Below, piece after piece: positions 1-7,278 of a stretch of DNA of 20,439 nt. This DNA is from Chitinophagaceae bacterium (lineage in GTDB: Bacteria > Bacteroidota > Bacteroidia > Chitinophagales > Chitinophagaceae). The DNA lies in contig CANHSD010000016.1 in the NCBI GenBank assembly GCA_947463105.1, forward strand, positions 1-20,439. Direction: 5' to 3'. Each line of letters opens with the position of its first letter. The stretch's first letter is position 1. The position numbers were made by a program, and so were the translations under genes. Under the pieces are notes generated by a model. That model was not told where the DNA came from. It made no database searches and saw only the letters and a program-made list of their open reading frames with translations.

Positions 1-237
1 ACTTTCTTTTGACCAGCCCCACAATAATGCATAAAAAGAAAAGTGTATAGGGGGAAAATAAAGCCGGTAAAATTTTATGCAGATAAATCATTGAGCAGTT
101 GAATTCTCTCAAAAGTAGAACAGAATCCCGTTTTATTCATCTTTTTTATACATCAATGATTTGAATCATTTTTTTGAGCAATGCATTAAGATAAATTTAT
201 CGGGAAAAGATGGCAGGAGTAATTGAAACTATTTATC
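1..237. other. Non-coding left edge, upstream of the DoxX-like gene
   Basis: No reading frame in this stretch looks like a gene. The short open frames entering from the left edge close at positions 33 and 48 and cannot be assigned to a protein. The sequence is AT-rich and carries one clear inverted repeat at 155-170, listed separately. An AGGAG-like run at 215-219 lies about 18 nt upstream of the ATG at 238, which is too far for a normal ribosome binding site. No convincing Bacteroidota promoter could be picked out by eye. Confidence 0.5.
155..170. promoter_or_regulatory. Inverted repeat, candidate operator
   Basis: The sequence AATGATT-TG-AATCATT is a perfect 7-bp inverted repeat with a 2-bp spacer, about 68 nt upstream of the DoxX-like start codon. 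The size suits a dimeric regulator half-site pair. It is followed by a T-run, but with only A/T-rich arms and a 2-nt loop it would be a poor terminator. An operator is preferred, though an AT-rich background makes chance occurrence quite possible. Confidence 0.25.
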
Positions 238-648
238 ATGACAAAAATAAACAATCGAATAATATTACTGGTATTTCGGGTTATTTTAGGACTTACTTTA
301 TTCATCAAAGGAGTAAGCTTCATTCGCAATAAAGTACTTATTGAAACATTGATTTCTAAAAATGCTATACTTGAGAAGTTTACATTTTTAAATTTATTGA
401 TCCCCTTCATACATATTTTAGGAGGATTTTTCATCCTTATTGGCATATATACCAGAACTGCAATTCTGATACAAATACCAATAATAATCGCTGCAATTAT
501 ATTTCTAATTAAATCAGGAGGTGATTCCTATTTCAACGAAATTGCATTTGCTGTAACAATACTTATAATGCTTGTTATATATTTAAAATTTGGAGATGGG
601 TTCTATTCGTGGAAGAATCTGATTAACAAAGAAAAAGATATTTTATAA
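238..648 (+). CDS. DoxX-like small integral membrane protein
   Basis: A 136-residue, very hydrophobic protein with four predicted membrane segments at about residues 8-25, 52-70, 73-91 and 101-117. The pattern R-x3-GLTLFIKG near residues 14-25 and HILGG-x7-G-x3-R at 59-73 resembles the DoxX/MauE-like membrane family, whose members are often tied to thiol redox or quinone-linked electron transfer in the inner membrane; the exact role here is unknown. The ATG at 238 is preferred. An in-frame TTG at 223 would add five residues but has no better signal. The gene converges on the last thioredoxin gene, with 17 nt between the stop codons, so it is not part of that operon. Its composition is strikingly AT-rich (15 G/C in positions 241-300). 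The family call rests on the membrane pattern and short motifs. Confidence 0.7.
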   Translation: MTKINNRIILLVFRVILGLTLFIKGVSFIRNKVLIETLISKNAILEKFTFLNLLIPFIHILGGFFILIGIYTRTAILIQIPIIIAAIIFLIKSGGDSYFNEIAFAVTILIMLVIYLKFGDGFYSWKNLINKEKDIL

Positions 649-665
649 ATGATAACGTTTATTGT

Positions 666-1820
666 TTATTTGAGCAGATCATCAAGCTTCTTGTATATCT
701 CATCGTCTTCTCCAACGAACCTGCCAATGATTTTACCTGCAGGATCAACAATTATTTTAGTAGGAAAGCCAGCTACACTAAATTTTAATATGTAGTCTTC
801 CGTTTTTGTACTTAATACGTGATGCCATTGGTATTGCTGTTTTTCGTCAAGAAATTTTTTCCAACGCTCCCCCTTATCAGATTCTGATGCCACACCTAAA
901 ATTTCCAGTTTAGCTTGATATTTATCGAGGTATTCTTTCATTTTAGGCATTCCAGAGATACAAGGCCCGCACCAGGTACCCCAAAAGTCAATCACTACAT
1001 ATTTTCCACGTAGTGATGAAAGATCAAATTTCTTTCCGCTATAGGTATTGGTAGAAATTATATCCGGAACCGTTTTGCCAGCTGCTGTCAATGTAAAACC
1101 ATCCACTCGTTTGGCTACATCTGCATAAAAAGAAACATCAACCAGTTTTTCTTTGTTCATTTTCCCAAAGAATGCTGTGGCCAACTGATTAGACAGCTGG
1201 GATCGGATCATCATGTCTGAAAGCAGCCAGATGGCCGCCACAGATGAACGGTGATCATTGATGAAATTTTCTTTTATTGCGATTACCTGCTTGTCCAATA
1301 ATGCAGCAGTGTCTTTCATCTTCTTAATAATGGTAGAATCTGTTACCAGTTTATTTGAAATTTTAACGGATACATTTACACTTTGATTCATCAGTGGGTA
1401 GATGCTCTTATTGAGCTTGGCAAAGTCATTATTGATATTGTCACCTGATGGATATACATCGACAAAATCAGTAATCTTACCAGCCAATTTTATATTTGCG
1501 CCAGGGAAAACAAACAATTGAACTGAAGAAGACTTGGCAGGATAATATCCCCCGCCAGGACCTTTTTTCACAACCTTGTCCATATTGGGGCTGATAGATA
1601 CATACATGAGCTTGTCTGCCTCACCTGTGTAGAAGAAGGCCTCGTTTTCGACTTTTATAGAATCCCTTCTGTAACCACTCTTAAATGCGTCATCAAAGAT
1701 GATAAGGAATATTTTAGTTGCATCAAGGCCTTTTATTTTGCCGGATATCGTAAAACTGTTTGATTGGCCAAATGTTAACTGTCCCGTGATAAGCATTATG
1801 ATCAATAAGTAATATTTCAT
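666..1820 (-). CDS. TlpA-type thioredoxin with DUF4369-like N-terminus (operon copy 4)
   Basis: A 384-residue secreted thiol-disulfide oxidoreductase, last gene of the susC-susD-tlpA operon. Residues 1-18 form a signal peptide with no lipobox cysteine. Residues about 22-125 are a beta-rich region resembling DUF4369, a middle helical region follows to about 245, and the C-terminal 250-384 is the AhpC/TlpA thioredoxin fold. The active-site motif WCGPC is at 283-287 and the cis-proline is P353 in GFPT. It should reduce or exchange disulfides in the periplasm; the partner is unknown. It is the most divergent of the three DUF4369-type copies: the long LDD...DKLPW stretch shared by copies 2 and 3 is absent. 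The start follows the previous stop by 28 nt. The family call is firm, the substrate unknown. Confidence 0.92.
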   Translation of the reverse strand: MKYYLLIIMLITGQLTFGQSNSFTISGKIKGLDATKIFLIIFDDAFKSGYRRDSIKVENEAFFYTGEADKLMYVSISPNMDKVVKKGPGGGYYPAKSSSVQLFVFPGANIKLAGKITDFVDVYPSGDNINNDFAKLNKSIYPLMNQSVNVSVKISNKLVTDSTIIKKMKDTAALLDKQVIAIKENFINDHRSSVAAIWLLSDMMIRSQLSNQLATAFFGKMNKEKLVDVSFYADVAKRVDGFTLTAAGKTVPDIISTNTYSGKKFDLSSLRGKYVVIDFWGTWCGPCISGMPKMKEYLDKYQAKLEILGVASESDKGERWKKFLDEKQQYQWHHVLSTKTEDYILKFSVAGFPTKIIVDPAGKIIGRFVGEDDEIYKKLDDLLK

Positions 1821-1848
1821 AGCAGCGTTTGTTGGTGATGATTGGTGT

Positions 1849-2961
1849 TTATTTTATTTCCTTTTTTAAAATGTCTGACAAAGCATTACCTCTCAATTGT
1901 CGGGCAATTATTTCTCCCTGGGGATTCAATAAAAAATTATCGGGAATGGGCTGCACGCCATATAGCCTTGCCAGTTTGTTTTCAAATGCATTAAGTTCAG
2001 ATGTATGTATCCAAGGCAATTTATCTTCCATAATCGCTTTTACCCACTTCTCCTTTTTGTCGTCCAATGAAATACCAATGACCACAAAACCCTTGTCATG
2101 GTAGATCTTATAGGCCTCTTTAAGATAAATATTTTCCTCACGGCAGGGGACACACCAGCTTGCCCAAAAATCAAGCAGCACAAAATTCCCACGGAAATCA
2201 GATAATTTGAATTGCTTTCCAGAGATGTCAGTTGCGGTAAAATCGGGGGCAATATTTCCAATAGCAGAACTTTTTCTTGCATTAATTTTTGTAGGAATAT
2301 TTTTCACATAGCCAAGATCCTTTATCCTAGGCGAGAGGCCGGAATAAATACTTTCCAGTTGATTAATTGATAGTTGATCCTGCAATACATATAGGTATAT
2401 GGCGCTTGCAGGAGAGTTTTTATGTGTAGACATAAAGCCAATTCTTCGTTGCTTTATTGAATCCCGCAATAAATTCACCTGAGTTTCTATTTTTTTTACT
2501 TTATCGCTATTCGCTTCCAATCCTTTTATCTGCGAGACTAAAGCTGAGATCCTACTATACAATTCACTCTCTGATTTTTTATTCAACATATATTCTTCAT
2601 TACCGGGGGTTCCAGTAACAGAAACATAATCTAGCGAGTCTATTTTCCCCTTTAGGGTTATTACACCTTCCTCTATAAAAAGGGATAAACTTCTTCTCGC
2701 GTTTACCCCCCCTAAGCGGATAGAAGCATCACGTATGGCGATGCTCTTACCTTTAAATGAAAATTGACTATTCTTAGCAACAGAAAAAAGGGTGTCAACC
2801 TTAAGCAGACCCTGTGTGTCATATGTACGGATCAACAGTGTGGAACTGTCATTATTAAGCCCTTCAATAAACCCATTTATCGAATAATTAAACGTTTTTT
2901 TTTGTGCGAAAGATGTAACACATAAAATAAGAAATAGGACTATGATATTTAGTCTTCTCAT
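1849..2961 (-). CDS. TlpA-type thioredoxin with DUF4369-like N-terminus (operon copy 3)
   Basis: A 370-residue exported protein. Residues 1-20 form a signal peptide ending FAQ, residues about 23-118 resemble DUF4369, a charged helical linker runs at about 120-225, and the thioredoxin fold covers 233-370. The active site reads WCVPC at 269-273, with V where the neighbouring copies have G, a change that can shift the redox potential in this fold. The cis-proline is P340. The segment from LDD (299-301) through DKLPW to PQGEIIA aligns readily with operon copy 2, so these two look like a duplication pair. It starts 25 nt after the preceding stop and ends 28 nt before the next start, inside the operon. 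A role in periplasmic thiol chemistry is inferred from the family; the target is unknown. Confidence 0.92.
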   Translation of the reverse strand: MRRLNIIVLFLILCVTSFAQKKTFNYSINGFIEGLNNDSSTLLIRTYDTQGLLKVDTLFSVAKNSQFSFKGKSIAIRDASIRLGGVNARRSLSLFIEEGVITLKGKIDSLDYVSVTGTPGNEEYMLNKKSESELYSRISALVSQIKGLEANSDKVKKIETQVNLLRDSIKQRRIGFMSTHKNSPASAIYLYVLQDQLSINQLESIYSGLSPRIKDLGYVKNIPTKINARKSSAIGNIAPDFTATDISGKQFKLSDFRGNFVLLDFWASWCVPCREENIYLKEAYKIYHDKGFVVIGISLDDKKEKWVKAIMEDKLPWIHTSELNAFENKLARLYGVQPIPDNFLLNPQGEIIARQLRGNALSDILKKEIK

Positions 2962-2986
2962 ATCAACTGGAGGTTTTTACATTTTG

Positions 2987-4087
2987 TTACTGGACCATTC
3001 TTTTTCTCACTTCCTCGGTGAGGGTCTCTCCGCGGAGATTGATGCCTATGATTTTCCCTTGTGGGTCGAGTAATAAATTTTGGGGAATGGCGCGAATACC
3101 GTAAGTTTTTGCAACAGTGCTAAACCCCTTTAGGTCACTCACCTGCATCCATGGTAGCTTGTCATCTGCAACCGCTTTCAGCCATGGGATTCTGTCATCA
3201 TCGAGGGAAACACCGAAAATTTCAAAATTATCCCCCTTTAGACTGGCATATGCCTTGATCATATATGGATTTTCGGCTCTGCAGGGACCACACCAACTCG
3301 CCCAAAAGTCTACAAGTACATATTTTCCTTTGAATGACGATAATGAAACTTCTTTACCTTCAGGGGTAAAGCTTGTAAAGTCAATAGCAGTATTTCCGAT
3401 CCGTAGTTTTTTTGCTGTTTCAATTCTTTCTTTCAAATCAACTGCAGCGGGTTTTTTTTTCAAGTCTTCACTCAGCATATTAAAAATGGGTTCGAGCTCG
3501 TCAGGATCAATAATAATCCCTCTATTGGCTACGATATCCCATGAAACAACTGAAGAAGTATGATTTGCGATAAACCTGTTTTCAATTGAATCAAAAGGGC
3601 CATAAAATGATTTATAGCTTGCCCTCAATCTCCTCTTGGTTGTATCGTCAATTTCTTTTGTTCTTATTAATGCAGAGAGATGATCGTAGGTTTGTCTTAT
3701 CCAGCTCAAAGAATCCTGCAATTCATTGAATTCATTCTGCAAACGCCCCCCTTTGACGACTGCATTTTTTAATGATTTTAATGCTGTTATCTCCGTAAGA
3801 CCTTCATCTATATAGAGTTCAACGTATTCACGTTTTGGGTATTGTTCTTTTGAATTCAGTTCTTGGGTGTAAATGGAAGTCTTAAAAGGGTTTGTGATTT
3901 TTCCCTTGAAAGAAAAACTCCCATTTATTAAAAGTGTTGAATCCGGAGCTTGGCCGTTCCTGTACATCAAAAAAACTTTCACGGGCACACTTGAATTAAG
4001 AATTGTTCCCTTTACAACAAAAGTTTTTTGACCAACGGTTAAAAACGGAAAACATTGGATTAGTATCATCAAAAACAGAATACGCAT
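2987..4087 (-). CDS. TlpA-type thioredoxin with DUF4369-like N-terminus (operon copy 2)
   Basis: A 366-residue exported protein with a signal peptide at 1-19, a DUF4369-like beta-rich domain at about 21-113, a helical linker to about 225 and a thioredoxin fold at 230-366. The active site is the classical WCGPC at 265-269 in the context VDFWASWCGPCRAENP, and the cis-proline is P335 in RAIPQN. It is closely related to its downstream neighbour in the C-terminal half. The gene sits 27 nt after the TPR-containing thioredoxin gene and 25 nt before the next. The predicted location is the periplasm. The cysteine pair and cis-proline support an active oxidoreductase, but nothing in the sequence tells which protein or metabolite it acts on. 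Confidence 0.92.
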   Translation of the reverse strand: MRILFLMILIQCFPFLTVGQKTFVVKGTILNSSVPVKVFLMYRNGQAPDSTLLINGSFSFKGKITNPFKTSIYTQELNSKEQYPKREYVELYIDEGLTEITALKSLKNAVVKGGRLQNEFNELQDSLSWIRQTYDHLSALIRTKEIDDTTKRRLRASYKSFYGPFDSIENRFIANHTSSVVSWDIVANRGIIIDPDELEPIFNMLSEDLKKKPAAVDLKERIETAKKLRIGNTAIDFTSFTPEGKEVSLSSFKGKYVLVDFWASWCGPCRAENPYMIKAYASLKGDNFEIFGVSLDDDRIPWLKAVADDKLPWMQVSDLKGFSTVAKTYGIRAIPQNLLLDPQGKIIGINLRGETLTEEVRKRMVQ

Positions 4088-4114
4088 GTCTATCCAGTTG
4101 AGTTTTTATTTTAT

Positions 4115-5677
4115 TTATAGCAGGGAGTCTATCATGATCTCAAGTGTTCGTTCATTGTTCTGATCCGTGCGAAAATTGGCAAATACAATGTTTCCTTCCT
4201 TGTCCAGTAAAAAATTAGTTGGTTGGCCCCTAACCCCAAAATGTTTTTCAGCCCAAACGGAGGTGGCCTTTAAGGGCGTAAAACTGTATTTGGTTGCTTT
4301 CATAAAAGGAAGCACATAATCATCCTGATTGGGGAATACATTTATCCCTAGATACGCGACCTTTTTTTTATCATATTTTTTCACCACATTTTCAAAATGA
4401 GGAAATTCCGCACGGCATGGTCCGCAACCCGGAAACCAGAAAGTTACCAAAACCACTTTGCCTTTTAAATCTGAGAGTGACAACGTGGAATTTGATGTAT
4501 ACTTCCCTAACTCAAAAGGGTAAGCAGGCTTTTTCGTTTTGTTCCTGATGGCCCAAAGGTCATTGGTGACGGCCCTTTCATCTTTGCCAATCTTTCCCGA
4601 ATAAACTTTCAATAGACTTGCCAATTCATCAGTTGGGTCTTTGGCATGTTTTTGAAGTAATTTCTCATACCCAGCCACTGAATTGCCGGTCTTATCGGCG
4701 AGTTCAGCCTCAAGCATAACCACTTTTTCCTGGAATGAAGTAAACCTGGCCAACTTCAGTTTCAAAATGGAATCGTATGCAATTTTATATTTACCACCAT
4801 CTATTTGCTTTTGAATAGTGGAGATGCTTTGGGCAAAAACTTGCATTTCATTCCAGCCTTTCTTTGCACTCATTGACTGAGCCAAATCATTTGCTTTTTC
4901 GAATTGTTGAGAAAAGAGATACTGATCAAACAATCCATACATTCCTGATTCCGACCAGCTGAATTTTCCTGGCGGAAACTTTGATCGGAGTTCCTCATAA
5001 ATTTTTATCTTATTCTCCCTTTCCTTGGTCTCATAGGCGAGCCAGTAGAGACCCTGAGCGGCTCTTTCGTGAGCCGGGAAAAGCTTCACCAGCTCTTCGA
5101 CTTTTTTGCGATAAAACTCAAGATTGGTTTTGCGGAAATTCGAGGCATAATAAAATAAATAGGCCGGATTGGCAGGATCTGCCTCACTTGCCAACCGCAT
5201 GTATTCTGAAGCTACTTTACTATTGCCCCATCTTTCGGCATCTATAGAAAGCTTGAAAAGGGCATCCGCATTTTTAGCATCCAGCTCAACAACTTTTTTC
5301 AAGTATGCAGTTGCTTTGGGGCTTTCGTGTTCATAGAAGGCTGATCCAATTGCGTAATGTACAGCAGGAACAGTAGCATACTTACTTGCCCAAATCATGT
5401 ATTGGTTGTCCATCATGGCTTCTGCACTGTCATACCTTGATTTGTAATCTCTTTCCAGAATAAACAGATTACCATCCCAGCCTATTGATTTTATATAGCC
5501 TGAATGATAAGACAGGCTATCAGGATGGGCTTCAACTTTTAATTTCCAATCTGCTACAGCATTCCAATCAATTGGTGCTGGAATTTTATTTGTTTGTTGA
5601 GCAAATGAAAATTTATAGGTCCCAGAAATAATTATGAATATCAGGATTATGTTGAGGCCTTTATTCAATTGCTTCAT
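4115..5677 (-). CDS. TPR-like/thioredoxin fusion protein, TlpA type (operon copy 1)
   Basis: A 520-residue exported protein, the first thioredoxin gene after susD (34 nt gap). Residues 1-26 are a signal peptide ending FAQ. Residues about 100-350 are helical with TPR-like units: A/Y/F/L spacing, EL-D-x-NADALFKL at 131-143 and ASEADPANPAYLFYYA at 164-179 are typical repeat edges. The C-terminal 385-520 is a TlpA/AhpC thioredoxin fold with cis-proline P486. The active site reads F-P-GCGPC with cysteines 418 and 421; the tryptophan that normally precedes the first cysteine is replaced by G417. It differs from the other three copies in having TPR-like repeats instead of a DUF4369-like domain, which suggests a scaffold that docks a partner protein. 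Family call firm, partner unknown. Confidence 0.9.
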   Translation of the reverse strand: MKQLNKGLNIILIFIIISGTYKFSFAQQTNKIPAPIDWNAVADWKLKVEAHPDSLSYHSGYIKSIGWDGNLFILERDYKSRYDSAEAMMDNQYMIWASKYATVPAVHYAIGSAFYEHESPKATAYLKKVVELDAKNADALFKLSIDAERWGNSKVASEYMRLASEADPANPAYLFYYASNFRKTNLEFYRKKVEELVKLFPAHERAAQGLYWLAYETKERENKIKIYEELRSKFPPGKFSWSESGMYGLFDQYLFSQQFEKANDLAQSMSAKKGWNEMQVFAQSISTIQKQIDGGKYKIAYDSILKLKLARFTSFQEKVVMLEAELADKTGNSVAGYEKLLQKHAKDPTDELASLLKVYSGKIGKDERAVTNDLWAIRNKTKKPAYPFELGKYTSNSTLSLSDLKGKVVLVTFWFPGCGPCRAEFPHFENVVKKYDKKKVAYLGINVFPNQDDYVLPFMKATKYSFTPLKATSVWAEKHFGVRGQPTNFLLDKEGNIVFANFRTDQNNERTLEIMIDSLL

Positions 5678-5711
5678 TATGCTTGCTTTTGGTAATATAG
5701 AAATGATAAAC

Positions 5712-7259
5712 TCAATACTTGTTCTGCAACAATGTACCCCGACCAGCTATCAATTCATTGTTGTGGATTGGCAAAGCATATCGTCTTGAGTTTTTCTCAA
5801 GCGTATATGTTTTTATAGGCTGTGACACATCTGGCCCTGCAAAAGTCAAAGGGTAGAATTGTTTAGTCACCACTACGTCATCAGCCGGATCTGAATTATT
5901 GTTAAATCTGCGCAAGTCATACCACCTTTGCACAAAAGGCATTTCTCTTCTTCGTTCCTGTAAAATCTTGGTTAGTGCCTCCGCCTGGTTAGCTGCAGTT
6001 AAATTCACAGAAGCACCAGGTTTTATTCTTTTCGCACGAAGTGCATTTACTGCTGATAATGCACCGGCCATGTCTCCTGTTCTGGCCAAACACTCTGCTT
6101 TTATTAAATACATTTCAGCAGTTGTCGGACCTGAAGGAATTCTATCTTTGAAGAAGAAGATATAGCCAGGAAGGCCGTTTGTAGGCGTATTTGAACCAAA
6201 ATAGTATGAATAGTTTTCAACTATATGAAACTCATAGCGACGGTCATTGGCTTGGTCATAAAGGTTTAATAATTCTGTACTTGGCAAATAAAACCAAGAG
6301 CCAAAATTCTGCATACGGAAATATAAAAATTCTTTCCAGCCAATCATATCAATCAGATTGGTTTGATTGTTGTGTGTATATGGAAGTTGCTGGGTAAACG
6401 CTGGAGCGCCAGTAACTGCATAAGTAGCCGGTGTTCCATAATACATCTCAGCAGGCTTATTGTAATCTACCAAAACATTGTATTCATTCAAAGCGAGGTT
6501 GGCATATTTCAAAGCCTCAGTGTAGTTATTTCTGTTAAGGTAGTACCTTGCTGCAAACCCATTAACGGCAGCTGTATTGGATCGCCAATGCTCCGGCCTT
6601 CCGCCTGAAACCAATGGTTTGGTTATTTTTAAAGCCTCTTTTAAATCAGCTTCAATATCACTGTATGTTTTTTCAAGGCTTTGCCTTGTTAAATCCTCTT
6701 CAAAACTTGTAAGTTTTTTACTTGGCAACCCCATTTCACCCTTATTGGCCTCTGTATAGGGAAGACAATATGTATTTGCCAATTGCCAATACGCATAACA
6801 TCTTAACATATGTGCATCTGCTTTCAGCCTTGCTTTATCTTCTACACTACCCCCTGTCACCTTATCAAGGTTATTCAATACGGCATTCGCATAAAAAATA
6901 TCCCTCCATTCGCCTCCAGAGCTTGCCCACAATGCATCCCCGCTGGCCGTAAGTGGTGCAAAGTCAACATCCCAGAATGCACGAAAAATATTAGGCATAA
7001 AGGTAAAATTGCCCCTCTTGTTATCATAGGTTTTGGCATTAAGACCATAATCATCTGTACCCATCCAACTTTGATTTTCATCGTTATAAAAAACACTATA
7101 GTTTTCCATCAACGCTGTTAACTGATCGGTTGTTGTCAAGGGCAATGAAGAATTTTTGCTAATCCTTTCGCTCAGGAACTTTTCGCATGAGCCTAGTCCA
7201 GAAACTGTAGCAACAAGAACAATAAGGAGTAGTGATTTATTTCTGAATAACCTTTTCAT
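5712..7259 (-). CDS. RagB/SusD-family outer-membrane lipoprotein
   Basis: A 515-residue surface lipoprotein, the substrate-binding partner of the SusC-type barrel encoded just upstream. The signal peptide ends in the lipobox LGSC with acylated C25. The SusD-like helical fold is recognisable from the N-terminal region (FLSERISKN at 28-36, WRDIFYANAVLNNLDKV at 118-134, DAHMLRCYAYWQLAN at 148-162), the TPR-like helix pair around AEMYLIKAECLARTGD (381-396) and the C-terminal ERRREMPFVQRWYDLRRF (435-452). The start at 7259 is chosen because it begins directly with the basic n-region of the signal peptide and leaves 19 nt after the susC stop. An upstream in-frame ATG at 7289 would add 10 polar residues and overlap susC. 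Only weak similarity could be expected at the ligand surface, so the substrate cannot be predicted. Confidence 0.93.
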   Translation of the reverse strand: MKRLFRNKSLLLIVLVATVSGLGSCEKFLSERISKNSSLPLTTTDQLTALMENYSVFYNDENQSWMGTDDYGLNAKTYDNKRGNFTFMPNIFRAFWDVDFAPLTASGDALWASSGGEWRDIFYANAVLNNLDKVTGGSVEDKARLKADAHMLRCYAYWQLANTYCLPYTEANKGEMGLPSKKLTSFEEDLTRQSLEKTYSDIEADLKEALKITKPLVSGGRPEHWRSNTAAVNGFAARYYLNRNNYTEALKYANLALNEYNVLVDYNKPAEMYYGTPATYAVTGAPAFTQQLPYTHNNQTNLIDMIGWKEFLYFRMQNFGSWFYLPSTELLNLYDQANDRRYEFHIVENYSYYFGSNTPTNGLPGYIFFFKDRIPSGPTTAEMYLIKAECLARTGDMAGALSAVNALRAKRIKPGASVNLTAANQAEALTKILQERRREMPFVQRWYDLRRFNNNSDPADDVVVTKQFYPLTFAGPDVSQPIKTYTLEKNSRRYALPIHNNELIAGRGTLLQNKY

Positions 7260-7278
7260 ATATTTCGTTTTATCTTTT

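Noticed and set aside
155..176. Inverted repeat plus T-run as a rho-independent terminator
   Set aside because: The arms are almost only A/T with a two-base loop, too unstable for a terminator, and no upstream gene is visible.
3117..3563. 148-residue plus-strand open frame inside the copy 2 thioredoxin gene
   Set aside because: It is antisense to a gene with an intact thioredoxin active site and shows no signal peptide or known motif.
6810..7121. 103-residue plus-strand open frame inside the susD gene
   Set aside because: It overlaps several other frames in the same stretch and is antisense to a clear SusD; the cysteine-rich appearance comes from reverse-complemented aromatic codons.
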